From Tenacibaculum lutimaris (GTDB lineage Bacteria; Bacteroidota; Bacteroidia; Flavobacteriales; Flavobacteriaceae): a DNA stretch of 64,000 bases. The notes beneath the pieces are model-generated. The model did not search any database, was not told the origin of the DNA, and was given only the letters and a program-made list of their open reading frames with translations. Numbering within the stretch: position 1 is the stretch's first letter; every line of letters begins with the position of its first letter. Position numbers and translations under genes: made by a program. The DNA lies in the NCBI RefSeq assembly GCF_003610735.1, contig NZ_RAQM01000008.1:62001-126000 (forward strand), read 5' to 3'. Positions 33,797 through 42,166 of the stretch are shown one piece after another.

Positions 33797-34891
33797 TTAA
33801 ATCCTTGATTTTCTGTATTGTGTTGGAGTTTGGTTTGTTGCTTTCTTAAAAGTACTATAAAAAGAAGACTTAGAATTAAAACCTACTTCGTATAAGATTT
33901 CTAATACCGTAAGGTCTTTTTTAGAAGGGGTTTGTAGCAGTGTTTTTGCATCATTTATACGATACTCATTTATAAAATCAAAAAAATGTTTTCCTAAATG
34001 ATGATTAATTAATAGCGATAATTCTTTTTCTGGAATCTCGGTTTTAACAGATAGTTTTTGCAAGGTTAATTCAAAATCTAAATACGGTTTTTTATCATTC
34101 ATAAACGTGATGAGTGTTTCTAAGTACTGGCTTTCAACCTCGCTTTCTTTCGCACTTAATGCCTTAGTTTTCTTTTTTGAAGTAGTACTAAGTGGCTCTA
34201 AGTTCATATTTATACCCGTAAAAAGTTGTGGATAGTACAACGCTTTTAACACAAAAAAGATAGTAATAGATAAAACAGAAAAACTTATTAATAGATTAAT
34301 ATTTAAAACGTATTCTTGATAGATAGAGTTGGATAAAAACCATCTTACCAATACAAATGAGTGAGCTATGCAAGAAAATAATGTAATTTGAAAAAGCCAT
34401 TTATAAACGGCATAATTGGCGTTTGAATAGTTTTCAAGATAGATTGTTTTGTATTTTTTCAAAACTATAAATATGGCAATGATGTAACTAATAAATTGTA
34501 TTTCACTGACTATTTCATAAAGTAATAAGCTCTGATTAGATGCATCCGTAATATAAAAAATGACTAAAAAAACGATAAATAAGAAGAAATGAATAGCATG
34601 CTTTTTTGTAATCTTAAAATTTGAATAACAAGCTGATAATACATAGAGATAGAACAAAGGTAATTGCAGTAGGCTAGAGGCAACTTTTAAATTTTGAATA
34701 GCAGGATATTGTAGAGTTTTGTTTGTAAATAAACCTATTAAATCAAATGTAATAACCAGTAAGTAAATACCAAAAATTGTATTTGGCACTTTATTTTTTG
34801 TTTTAACAGTAAAAAGAAAAACAGAAAGAAGTATCATCATAAATACAATAATCTTTCCAATACTTTCAATAAGTTCTATTTTACTTTCCAA
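33797..34891 (-). CDS. membrane-bound AraC-family transcriptional regulator
   Basis: The N-terminal part (about 225 residues) contains about seven hydrophobic helices ('LLSVFLFTVKTKNKVPNTIF', 'HFFLFIVFLVIFYIT', 'LLISFSVLSITIFFVLKALY'), followed by a linker and a C-terminal AraC/XylS double-HTH ('LSLLINHHLGKHFFDFINEY', 'EVGFNSKSSFYSTFKKATNQ', 'TPTQYRKSRI'). The start is uncertain: no ATG precedes the first helix, so I take the TTG at 34891; the frame is open to a TTG at 34939, and the first ATG (34840) would cut into the first helix. The regulator probably senses an envelope signal and may control the serine hydrolase gene next to it. Confidence 0.82.
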   Translation of the reverse strand: MESKIELIESIGKIIVFMMILLSVFLFTVKTKNKVPNTIFGIYLLVITFDLIGLFTNKTLQYPAIQNLKVASSLLQLPLFYLYVLSACYSNFKITKKHAIHFFLFIVFLVIFYITDASNQSLLLYEIVSEIQFISYIIAIFIVLKKYKTIYLENYSNANYAVYKWLFQITLFSCIAHSFVLVRWFLSNSIYQEYVLNINLLISFSVLSITIFFVLKALYYPQLFTGINMNLEPLSTTSKKKTKALSAKESEVESQYLETLITFMNDKKPYLDFELTLQKLSVKTEIPEKELSLLINHHLGKHFFDFINEYRINDAKTLLQTPSKKDLTVLEILYEVGFNSKSSFYSTFKKATNQTPTQYRKSRI

Positions 34892-35075
34892 TAGCCTTGT
34901 GTTTTTATGAGTAATCTCTCTGTACGCTACAAAAAGCAATATTTATATTTATTGTACAATCGTAGCCAAAGGTGGCTAATATAATAAAAAAGGTAATTAA
35001 ACAGGTGTTTAAGAAGTAGAGGGTTAGAAAGGAGGAGAGTAGTAGTTTTATATTTATTGTACGTTGACTTTTTAT

Positions 35076-35705
35076 TTAATCGCAACAGCAGTTTTTATCG
35101 CTTTTAGCTTTTTCAAAGCATTCTCTTCCTTCTTTAAAGGCAAAGTAAGAAAGTCCAAGTGTTCCAATACTGTCTATGTAAGGAATATTAAACAATTCAT
35201 AAACTCCGCTACTCACAAGTAAAATTATAGACATATAAACACAGACCATTGTACAATTTGCATCGGCTAAAATTGGTACGGAATTAAGTTGATTACCAAC
35301 CTTTCTTTTCCAAATTACCAATATCCACATTATTAGGATAGAAATTATAGAAATAACAACACCCCAAAAAGTTGTAAGTGGTTTATGTCCTGTCCAGATA
35401 TTATAAATACTAGTTACTACAAGTCCAAAAACCAATATATAAAAAGCAATTCCGGTTATTTTTAAAGCTGTTCGCTCAAAATTATCACGTTTACTATTAG
35501 GATTTTTTTGAATTCTTACTATCATATGGGCAATTCCAAGTCCTGAAATAACCTCTATAAAACTATCTGATCCAAAACCAAAAAGAGCAAGACTTTCATC
35601 TTCAAACCCTAAGTAAGTTGAGATAATTCCTTCTGCAATGTTATAGATTATTGTAAATATTGCAAGTCCAAATGCTATTTTATATAGTTTTTTGTTATCT
35701 GCCAT
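35076..35705 (-). CDS. CDF-superfamily cation transporter-like protein
   Basis: A 209-residue membrane protein with six hydrophobic segments. 'FGFGSDSFIEVISGLGIAHM' in helix 2 and 'LADANCTMVCVYMSIILLVS' in helix 5 correspond to the paired metal-site motifs of cation diffusion facilitators, but with Gly/Asn where the classic HxxxD His would be. The C-terminus ends in 'CFEKAKSDKNCCCD', a Cys cluster that could bind metal, in place of the usual cytoplasmic CDF domain. It is probably an inner-membrane metal transporter or sensor with altered specificity. It is flanked by 137- and 175-base gaps and is likely monocistronic. Confidence 0.72.
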   Translation of the reverse strand: MADNKKLYKIAFGLAIFTIIYNIAEGIISTYLGFEDESLALFGFGSDSFIEVISGLGIAHMIVRIQKNPNSKRDNFERTALKITGIAFYILVFGLVVTSIYNIWTGHKPLTTFWGVVISIISILIMWILVIWKRKVGNQLNSVPILADANCTMVCVYMSIILLVSSGVYELFNIPYIDSIGTLGLSYFAFKEGRECFEKAKSDKNCCCD

Positions 35706-35830
35706 AAAAATCTATTTTATTTTGTTTTTTCAAGCTTTTGTACAACTTAACCCTAAACAATATAACGAAAAGATAATTAAATATAGTTTATAAGTGTTTT
35801 TAATAGAGGTTAATATAATTTTACTACAAA

Positions 35831-35858
35831 AAAAGACTGCTTTTAAGGGCAGTCTTTT
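35831..35858 (-). terminator. intrinsic terminator of folD
   Basis: AAAAGACTGC (35831-35840) pairs with GCAGTCTTTT (35849-35858); on the minus strand a T-run follows, 22 bases after the folD stop. Confidence 0.85.
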
Positions 35859-35880
35859 GTGTTATATATAATGTGTGTTT

Positions 35881-36765
35881 TTAATCTTCTTCTTGTCTAC
35901 GTTCACAAGCTAATAAGGTGTTTTTTAATAGCATTGCAATTGTCATAGGTCCTACACCGCCTGGTACAGGCGTAATGTGAGATGCTTTTTCTTTTACCTC
36001 ATTAAAAGCTACGTCACCAACTAGTCTGAATCCATTCTTCTTAGAAGCATCAGCAACACGTGTAATTCCAACATCAATAATTACCACATCTTCTTTAACC
36101 ATATCACCTTTTAAAAACTCAGGAATACCAATAGCAGCTACAATAATATCTGCTTTTTGAGTAATTTCTTTTAAGTTTTTAGTTCTACTATGTGTTAAGG
36201 TAACGGTAGCGTTTCCTACTTTTCTTTTTTGAGATAATAAAATACTCATCGGACTTCCTACAATATGACTACGTCCAATTACTACTACATCTTTACCAGA
36301 AGTTTCAATATTATAACGATCTAATAATTCTAAAATTCCGAAAGGAGTAGCCGAGATAAAGGTTGGAAGATTTAAGGTCATTTTACCAACGTTCATTGGG
36401 TGAAAACCATCTACATCTTTATCAGGATTAATTGCCATTAAAACTTTTTGCTCGTCAATATGATCGGGTAGAGGAAGTTGTACGATAAAACCATCAATAT
36501 CTTTATCGATATTTAAAATAGCAATTTCGTTTAATAATTCTTCTTCAGTAGTTTCTTCAGGAAGACGAATTAAAGTAGATTCAAATCCAACATGCTCACA
36601 AGCTTTAACTTTTGCATTTACATAAGTTAAACTAGCACCATCGCTACCAACAATAACAGCTGCTAGGTGAGGAGTTTTCTTGTCATTTGCTTTTAATTCT
36701 GCTACTTCTAAAGCAATTTCTTCTTTAATGTCTGCTGATGTTTTTTTACCGTCTAGTAAAATCAT
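35881..36765 (-). CDS. folD: bifunctional methylenetetrahydrofolate dehydrogenase/cyclohydrolase
   Basis: A 294-residue cytoplasmic enzyme interconverting 5,10-methylene-, methenyl- and 10-formyl-tetrahydrofolate with NADP. Catalytic-domain motifs are present: '[20 protein letters not shown]' with the active Tyr and Lys, and '[13 protein letters not shown]'. The nucleotide-binding domain has '[17 protein letters not shown]' and '[15 protein letters not shown]', and the C-terminus has '[20 protein letters not shown]' and '[15 protein letters not shown]'. The length is normal. It is a single gene with its own terminator; a two-copy 20-bp repeat lies directly upstream of its start. Confidence 0.97.
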   Translation of the reverse strand: MILLDGKKTSADIKEEIALEVAELKANDKKTPHLAAVIVGSDGASLTYVNAKVKACEHVGFESTLIRLPEETTEEELLNEIAILNIDKDIDGFIVQLPLPDHIDEQKVLMAINPDKDVDGFHPMNVGKMTLNLPTFISATPFGILELLDRYNIETSGKDVVVIGRSHIVGSPMSILLSQKRKVGNATVTLTHSRTKNLKEITQKADIIVAAIGIPEFLKGDMVKEDVVIIDVGITRVADASKKNGFRLVGDVAFNEVKEKASHITPVPGGVGPMTIAMLLKNTLLACERRQEED

Positions 36766-36766
36766 T

Positions 36767-36804
36767 TTTAGTGTGTTGTTGTGTTATTTAGTGTGTTGTT
36801 GTTA
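36767..36804. repeat. two-copy 20-bp tandem repeat upstream of folD
   Basis: The unit containing TTAGTGTGTTGTTGT occurs twice at a spacing of exactly 20 bases, starting right at the folD start codon. It probably lies in the folD leader. There are only two copies. Confidence 0.6.
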
Positions 36805-36819
36805 GTCTAAAAAAGAAAA

Positions 36820-36844
36820 AAGAGAAGCCGACAAAACTTCTCTT
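36820..36844 (-). terminator. intrinsic terminator of ffh
   Basis: AAGAGAAG (36820-36827) pairs with CTTCTCTT (36837-36844), followed on the minus strand by a long T-rich tract, just after the ffh stop at 36852. Confidence 0.78.
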
Positions 36845-36851
36845 CTAAATA

Positions 36852-38180
36852 TTATCTCATGCCTTTCATCATTTGCATCATTTTTCTTCCGCCACCACCT
36901 TGCATCATCTTCATCATCTTGCTCATTTGGTCGAATTGTTTCATCAGCTGATTTACTTCTTGAACCGAAGTACCCGATCCTTTCGCAATCCTTTTTTTAC
37001 GACTCGCATTAATCATAGAAGGTGTACTTCTTTCAGCAGGAGTCATAGAGTGTATAATAGCCTCAATTCCTTTAAATGCGTCATCATCAATATCAACATC
37101 TTTTAAGGCTTTACCCGCACCAGGAATCATTCCAACTAAATCTTTCATGCTACCCATCTTTTTGATTTGATTGATTTGATTTAAGAAATCATCAAAACCA
37201 AACTGATTTTTAGCAATCTTCTTTTGTAGTTTTCTAGCTTCTTCTTCGTCGTATTGTTCTTGGGCACGTTCTACTAACGAAACAACGTCTCCCATTCCTA
37301 AAATACGATCAGCCATACGACTTGGGTGGAATACATCAATCGCATCCATTTTTTCACCCGTACCGATAAATTTGATTGGTTTATCTACTACCGATTTAAT
37401 CGATAAAGCAGCTCCACCACGTGTATCACCATCTAATTTGGTTAATACAACTCCGTCAAAATTTAATACGTCGTTAAAAGCTTTGGCTGTATTTACCGCA
37501 TCTTGACCTGTCATAGAGTCAACTACGAATAAAGTTTCTTGTGGGCTTACCGCTTTGTGGATGTTAGAAATTTCCGTCATCATTTCTTCATCAACAGCTA
37601 AACGACCTGCGGTATCAATAATCACCACATTTTTACTGTTAGCTTTTGCATGCTTAATAGCATTTAAAGAAATTTCAACAGGATTTTGATTTCCTTCTTC
37701 TGCATATACCTCTACACCAATTTGTTCACCAACTACACGTAGCTGATTAATTGCCGCAGGACGATATACATCACACCCAACTAATAAAACCTGTTTTGAT
37801 TTTTTAGTTTTAAGGTAGTTAGCTAATTTACCAGAAAAGGTTGTTTTACCTGAACCTTGTAAACCAGACATTAAAATAACTGTTGGCGAACCACCTAAGT
37901 TAATACCTACTGTATCACCACCCATTAATTCGGTTAACTCGTCTTTAACAAGTTTAACCATTAATTGTCCAGGGTTTAATGTAGTTAATACATCTTGACC
38001 TAAGGCTTTCTTTTGTACAGTTTTGGTAAACTCTTTTGCTATTTTAAAGTTAACATCGGCATCTAATAAAGCTCTACGAACTTCTTTTAGCGTTTCTGCA
38101 ACGTTAACTTCGGTAATTTTTCCGTGTCCTTTTAGCGTATGTAACGCCTTATCTAACTTTTCGCTTAAATTATTAAACAT
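36852..38180 (-). CDS. ffh: signal recognition particle protein Ffh
   Basis: A 442-residue SRP54-type GTPase that binds signal sequences at the ribosome and, with 4.5S RNA and FtsY, directs proteins to the membrane. The N domain is followed by a G domain with 'LMSGLQGSGKTTFSGKLANY' (P-loop), 'VLLVGCDVYRPAAINQLRV', 'VVIIDTAGRLAVDEEMM', 'VLTKLDGDTRGGAALS' and 'KFIGTGEKMDAIDVFHP'. The M domain ends with a Met-rich tail ('MMKMMQGGGGRKMMQMMKG'), as usual in this phylum. A good promoter lies 26 bases upstream of the start. Confidence 0.98.
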   Translation of the reverse strand: MFNNLSEKLDKALHTLKGHGKITEVNVAETLKEVRRALLDADVNFKIAKEFTKTVQKKALGQDVLTTLNPGQLMVKLVKDELTELMGGDTVGINLGGSPTVILMSGLQGSGKTTFSGKLANYLKTKKSKQVLLVGCDVYRPAAINQLRVVGEQIGVEVYAEEGNQNPVEISLNAIKHAKANSKNVVIIDTAGRLAVDEEMMTEISNIHKAVSPQETLFVVDSMTGQDAVNTAKAFNDVLNFDGVVLTKLDGDTRGGAALSIKSVVDKPIKFIGTGEKMDAIDVFHPSRMADRILGMGDVVSLVERAQEQYDEEEARKLQKKIAKNQFGFDDFLNQINQIKKMGSMKDLVGMIPGAGKALKDVDIDDDAFKGIEAIIHSMTPAERSTPSMINASRKKRIAKGSGTSVQEVNQLMKQFDQMSKMMKMMQGGGGRKMMQMMKGMR

Positions 38181-38205
38181 GTATCGGCTTCATTTTTTAG
38201 AGGCA

Positions 38206-38213
38206 CAAATTTA
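38206..38213 (-). promoter_or_regulatory. candidate ffh promoter (-7 element with TTG -33)
   Basis: On the minus strand TAAATTTG, a perfect TAnnTTTG, lies 26 bases before the ffh start. A TTG occurs 22 bases further upstream, within the accepted 17-23 spacing of Bacteroidota promoters. Confidence 0.55.
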
Positions 38214-38442
38214 GTTATTAGTTGTTAGTTTTTAGCAATTTGTTGATAGAAATTTTTGGTAAAACCTTACTATTTATGATTGACTTTAATTATAAGTAGA
38301 GAATTAAAGAGTAAAACGTTTTTTTAAACTATAAATCATCCGTAAAATGTTTACGTGTTTTTCTTCAGATGCCAATAATTAAGAACAGTCTCTATTTCTT
38401 AATTCTAAAGAGTAAAAGTAAAGCGGTTTTGTATCTAAAATC

Positions 38443-38910
38443 TTATTTCTTTGGAATAAATTCTAAAGCAACCCCATTAATACAATGACGTTTACCGGTG
38501 GTTTCTTTTGGTCCATCATCAAAAGAGTGACCTAAATGTCCACCACAATTAGCACATTTTAATTCTGTTCGTGCATATCCAAGTTTATAGTCGGTGTCTA
38601 TCTCTACATTTCCTAAAATAGCTCTATCAAAAGATGGCCAACCACTACCTGAGTCGTATTTATTTTCAGATTTATAAAGCGGAGTTTTACAAGCAGCGCA
38701 CACATACATTCCTTTTTTATGATTAAAGTTTAAAGGGCTAGAATTAGGACGCTCAGTACCTGATTCTCTTAGCACAAAATACTGTTGTGGTGTGAGTAAC
38801 TTTTTCCATTCACTATTCGGTTTATTGATTTTATATTTTTTATGTTTCTGAGCGTTTGCAGAATATGATAAGAATAAAGTTAGCACGAATAGAAATATTA
38901 TTTTTTTCAT
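38443..38910 (-). CDS. msrB: peptide-methionine (R)-S-oxide reductase, exported
   Basis: A 155-residue protein with a signal peptide ('IIFLFVLTLFLSYSANAQ'), so it should repair oxidised methionine in periplasmic proteins. Two CxxC pairs bind zinc ('CAACKTPLY' and 'CANCGGHLGHSF'). 'YDSGSGWPSFD' is the substrate pocket, and the catalytic Cys is in 'RHCINGVALEF'. An electron donor in the periplasm is not evident nearby. Its start overlaps the stop of the alpha/beta-hydrolase gene by 4 bases, so the two are cotranscribed. The 230-base gap between it and ffh upstream contains no recognisable gene. Confidence 0.95.
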   Translation of the reverse strand: MKKIIFLFVLTLFLSYSANAQKHKKYKINKPNSEWKKLLTPQQYFVLRESGTERPNSSPLNFNHKKGMYVCAACKTPLYKSENKYDSGSGWPSFDRAILGNVEIDTDYKLGYARTELKCANCGGHLGHSFDDGPKETTGKRHCINGVALEFIPKK

Positions 38911-39779
38911 GATGGTTGTATAATAAAATCGACAATTTTAGAAGCTACTTTTGCATCACGAAGAATTTTGGTGTGCCCTAATCCTTCAGTAATTAAAAGT
39001 GTTCCGTTCTGTAAGTTTTGACGAATTTCTATAGCACAACTTACATCCACATCGCTATCAAAAGAATCATGAACGACTAAAGTAGGAATATCTACATTTT
39101 TAGCTTTCACACTCGATGAGTGTAAATCGATATTACGTTGCCATTTTTTATCAAAAAAATGTTTCATTTTGTGGGCTATAACTGGTTTTACTTGCAAATT
39201 CTTTGTAAAGTTTAAAATAACATCTGATATTTTATCTGCTGCTCCCACGGTAACCAATTTGTTTACAGTAAAACCTTCTGAAAATGCATTATACAAGCAT
39301 ACACCACCAAAGGAATGACCAATAGCTGCTTCAAAAGGTCCATATTGCTTGTCAATTTCAGCAATGGTTTCTAGAAAATCTGGCATTTCCGTTGTTTTTC
39401 CTGTAGATTTTCCATGTGCAGGACCGTCAAAAGAAATAACCATGTAGCCTTTTTCTAGTAACTTATCAGCAATCATATATAATTGTGTGCTTCTTCCAGC
39501 CCAACCATGTACCCACAATACTTTTTTAGCTGAGTATCCGTAAGATAATATTTGAATGTCTCTTGAAATAGCAGGAATATTTATAGTTTTAGTCTGAGCA
39601 CTTTCTAACATTACTTTTTCTCTTTTGGGTATCGGAAAGCTAACAGGAGTTGTAAATAATTTTACTCCAAATTTTGTAGCTAAATTGTTAGAAATAGACT
39701 GTAAAACTTTAGCGGATAAAATAATTGGTTTTGGAATTTTAATACTAGGTAAAGCGTTTTTTGAATGTATAAAATTCAT
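38907..39779 (-). CDS. alpha/beta hydrolase
   Basis: A 290-residue protein without an obvious signal peptide. It has 'VLWVHGWAGRSTQLYMI' (oxyanion-hole HG), 'VISFDGPAHGKSTGK', the nucleophile elbow 'AIGHSFGGVCLYNAF' (Ser), the acidic residue in 'LVVHDSFDSDVDV' and the catalytic His in 'ITEGLGHTKILRD'. The complete triad predicts an active hydrolase, probably a carboxylesterase; the substrate is unknown. It is the first gene of a two-gene unit with msrB and is divergent from the M48 peptidase gene across a 132-base gap holding a perfect 10-bp inverted repeat. Confidence 0.88.
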   Translation of the reverse strand: MNFIHSKNALPSIKIPKPIILSAKVLQSISNNLATKFGVKLFTTPVSFPIPKREKVMLESAQTKTINIPAISRDIQILSYGYSAKKVLWVHGWAGRSTQLYMIADKLLEKGYMVISFDGPAHGKSTGKTTEMPDFLETIAEIDKQYGPFEAAIGHSFGGVCLYNAFSEGFTVNKLVTVGAADKISDVILNFTKNLQVKPVIAHKMKHFFDKKWQRNIDLHSSSVKAKNVDIPTLVVHDSFDSDVDVSCAIEIRQNLQNGTLLITEGLGHTKILRDAKVASKIVDFIIQPS

Positions 39780-39838
39780 GAATTAGTTTTTTAGATAAAG
39801 ATAGAATTTGTAGCTTTAAACTCATAATTTATTGCCAG

Positions 39839-39873
39839 TTTTGTGACAAATAAATTAATTTCGTGTCACAAAA
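39839..39873. promoter_or_regulatory. 10-bp perfect inverted repeat between divergent genes (candidate operator)
   Basis: TTTTGTGACA (39839-39848) is repeated in inverse as TGTCACAAAA (39864-39873) with a 15-base AT-rich spacer. It lies 60 bases upstream of the alpha/beta-hydrolase start and 39 bases upstream of the M48 start, where a dimeric regulator could control both genes. There is no T-run, so it is not a terminator. Confidence 0.45.
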
Positions 39874-39911
39874 TATACAACCAAGAACATAGAACTTTAA
39901 ACTATTAAACA

Positions 39912-40721
39912 ATGAAAAAAATTATAGGTCTAACACTATTAGCTATTTTTTTAGCGGAATGTAGTACTGTACCAATTACAGGAAGAAAAAGATTAAACTT
40001 TGTAAATGATGCTGAAATACTACCAGCGAGTTTTGCACAGTATCAAACTTTTTTAAAGGAAAATAAATTGTCGACTAATACTAAACAAACGAATCAAATA
40101 AAACGTGTAGGGAAAAATATTTCTGAAGCGGTTGATCGTTTTTTAAGGGCTAATGGTAAGTCAGCTGAAGCTGATGCCTATAAATGGGAATTTAATTTAG
40201 TAGAAGATAAAACAGTTAATGCTTGGTGTTTACCTGGAGGTAAAGTAGTTTTTTATACAGGTATTATGCCTATTTGTGCTAATGAAGATGGAGTAGCTGC
40301 AGTAATGGGACATGAAGTAGCTCACGCATTTGCGAAACACGGACAAGAACGTATGTCTACAGGACAATTACAACAATTAGGAGGAGTAGCTTTAGCATTA
40401 AGTACTCAAAATAGTAAAAATGCTGAAATGTGGAATATGGCTTACGGATTAGGAACGCAAGTAGGAGTTATGTTGCCATTTAGTAGAGAACATGAAACCG
40501 AAGCAGATAAATTAGGTTTAGTTTTTATGATCATGGCAGGGTATAAAGGAGAAGAAGCTGCTGAAGTATGGGTACGAATGAGTGAAAGGTCTGGAGGTGG
40601 AGCACCACCAGAGTTTATGAGTACACACCCATCTAACCAAACGCGTATTCAGACATTAAGAAACTTTTTACCAGAAGCTAAAAAGTTAGCGGTAAAATAC
40701 AATGTGGCTCCGACTAAGTAA
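39912..40721 (+). CDS. M48 family metallopeptidase, probable lipoprotein
   Basis: A 269-residue protein of the LoiP/BepA-like M48C group, which trims misfolded or misassembled outer-membrane proteins. The zinc site is 'VMGHEVAHAFAKHG' (HEVAH) with the third ligand Glu in 'HETEADKLGLVFMIMAGY'; 'VNAWCLPGGKVVFYTGIM' and 'HPSNQTRIQTL' are further family signatures. A hydrophobic leader ends in LAEC followed by 'STVPITGRKRL', the usual start of mature M48 lipoproteins here. The residue before the Cys is Glu, atypical for a lipobox, so lipidation is uncertain. It is followed by a terminator and the MFS gene. Confidence 0.93.
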   Translation: MKKIIGLTLLAIFLAECSTVPITGRKRLNFVNDAEILPASFAQYQTFLKENKLSTNTKQTNQIKRVGKNISEAVDRFLRANGKSAEADAYKWEFNLVEDKTVNAWCLPGGKVVFYTGIMPICANEDGVAAVMGHEVAHAFAKHGQERMSTGQLQQLGGVALALSTQNSKNAEMWNMAYGLGTQVGVMLPFSREHETEADKLGLVFMIMAGYKGEEAAEVWVRMSERSGGGAPPEFMSTHPSNQTRIQTLRNFLPEAKKLAVKYNVAPTK

Positions 40722-40746
40722 GATTGATAAATTATAGTATATTGCG

Positions 40747-40776
40747 AACCGTTCATTAAAAAATGAGCGGTTTTTT
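40747..40776 (+). terminator. intrinsic terminator of the M48 peptidase gene
   Basis: AACCGTTCATT (40747-40757) pairs with AATGAGCGGTT (40762-40772) with one G-T wobble, then a T-run. The MFS gene starts 12 bases later. Confidence 0.8.
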
Positions 40777-40787
40777 ATTATAAGAAT

Positions 40788-42083
40788 ATGTATAAAATAG
40801 GCGATAAGAAGTTAATTAATGGATGGGCATTTTACGATTGGGCCAATTCAGTATATTCATTAGTAATTAGTACAGCTGTTTTTCCGTTGTATTACAGCGG
40901 AATAACGGAAGGTAAAATTGTAAGCTTTTTGGGTATGGATTGGGAGCATCCAGATAGTTTATATAGCTATGCTTTATCGTTTTCTTTTTTAGTAGTAGCT
41001 TTTATTTCTCCAATTTTATCAGGTATTGCAGATTATACGGGAAGTAAGAAAAAGTTTATGAAGTTTTTCTGTACACTAGGATCATTATCGGTAATGAGTT
41101 TGTACTTTTTTGATGGAATAGACACTGTGTGGATTGGAATCTTATTTACTGTTTTAGCAAGTATAGGTTTTTGGGCAAGTTTGGTATTTTATAATGCTTA
41201 TTTACCAGAGGTAGCTCATCCAGAACAGCAAGATAGAGCCAGTGCCAAAGGTTTTGTATATGGGTATATTGGTTCTGTTATTTTGCTACTAATAAATTTA
41301 GCTATGATTATGTTTCCTGAAACTTTAGGTATTAGTGCAGGAATGGCGTCTAGAATTTCATTTGTTATGGTAGGTTTATGGTGGTTAGGATTTGCTCAAG
41401 TTACTTTTAAACGTTTACCAGGTAATGTATACAACAAAAAACCTGAAAAAGACTATATATGGAAAGGGTACAGAGAGTTACAAATAGTAATTAAAGAGCT
41501 ATTAAATTACCCAACCTTAAAACGCTTTTTAATTTCTTTCTTCTTATTGAGTATTAGTGTACAAACTATTATTTTAATGGCAGCTATTTTTGGTTCATCA
41601 GAATTAGGGTTGTCTTCTACGAGTTTAATTATTACCATTTTATTGGTGCAAATTGTTGCAATTTTAGGAGCTGTTTTATTTTCAAGGTTTTCAGAAAAAT
41701 GGGGAAATATAACTGCTTTAAAAGTAACGATTGCAGTGTGGATGTTAGTTTGTTTTTGTGCTTTTTCTTTAGATAAATCTCAAGAGTATGTTGATATCTA
41801 TTTTTATGGGTTAGGAGGTTTATTAGGGTTGGTACAAGGAGCTATTCAAACCTTAACACGTTCTACGTATTCAAAATTATTACCAGAAACAGAAGATCAT
41901 GCCACGTATTTTAGTTTTTATGATGTTACCGAAAAAATAGCAATTGTTTTAGGAACAGCTGTATATGGAGCATTAAATGCAATTACAGGTTCTATGCAGT
42001 GGAGTGTGTTGTGTTTAGCTATTTTCTTTTTAGCTTCGTTTATTATTTTAAGCACACTTAAAAAGACAAAATATGTAGTATAA
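40788..42083 (+). CDS. MFS transporter, UMF1/Atg22-like
   Basis: A 431-residue inner-membrane protein with about twelve hydrophobic helices. The start 'KLINGWAFYDWANSVYSLVI' then 'STAVFPLYYSG' is the signature of the UMF1 group (Atg22-like major facilitators), as is 'FWASLVFYNAYLPEVAHPEQ'. Yeast Atg22 exports amino acids from the vacuole, but the bacterial members have no settled substrate. It has no neighbours in an operon: a terminator precedes it, and it is convergent with the RluA-type gene. A short dyad (ATCGC-ACT-GCGAT) lies around 42154-42166 between the two stops. Confidence 0.88.
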   Translation: MYKIGDKKLINGWAFYDWANSVYSLVISTAVFPLYYSGITEGKIVSFLGMDWEHPDSLYSYALSFSFLVVAFISPILSGIADYTGSKKKFMKFFCTLGSLSVMSLYFFDGIDTVWIGILFTVLASIGFWASLVFYNAYLPEVAHPEQQDRASAKGFVYGYIGSVILLLINLAMIMFPETLGISAGMASRISFVMVGLWWLGFAQVTFKRLPGNVYNKKPEKDYIWKGYRELQIVIKELLNYPTLKRFLISFFLLSISVQTIILMAAIFGSSELGLSSTSLIITILLVQIVAILGAVLFSRFSEKWGNITALKVTIAVWMLVCFCAFSLDKSQEYVDIYFYGLGGLLGLVQGAIQTLTRSTYSKLLPETEDHATYFSFYDVTEKIAIVLGTAVYGALNAITGSMQWSVLCLAIFFLASFIILSTLKKTKYVV

Positions 42084-42166
42084 AATTGTGCAATATTAGC
42101 TACACAAATAATACTTAAAACTATTTTAAAATAAGTTTAAGGGTTTTTTGGGCTATCGCACTGCGA

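Noticed and set aside
36767..36804. Possible CRISPR or satellite start (20-bp units upstream of folD)
   Set aside because: There are only two contiguous copies without spacers, so it is a simple tandem duplication.
36873..37106. 77-codon open frame opposite the ffh M domain
   Set aside because: Its His-rich translation is the complement of Met-rich ffh codons; no independent support.
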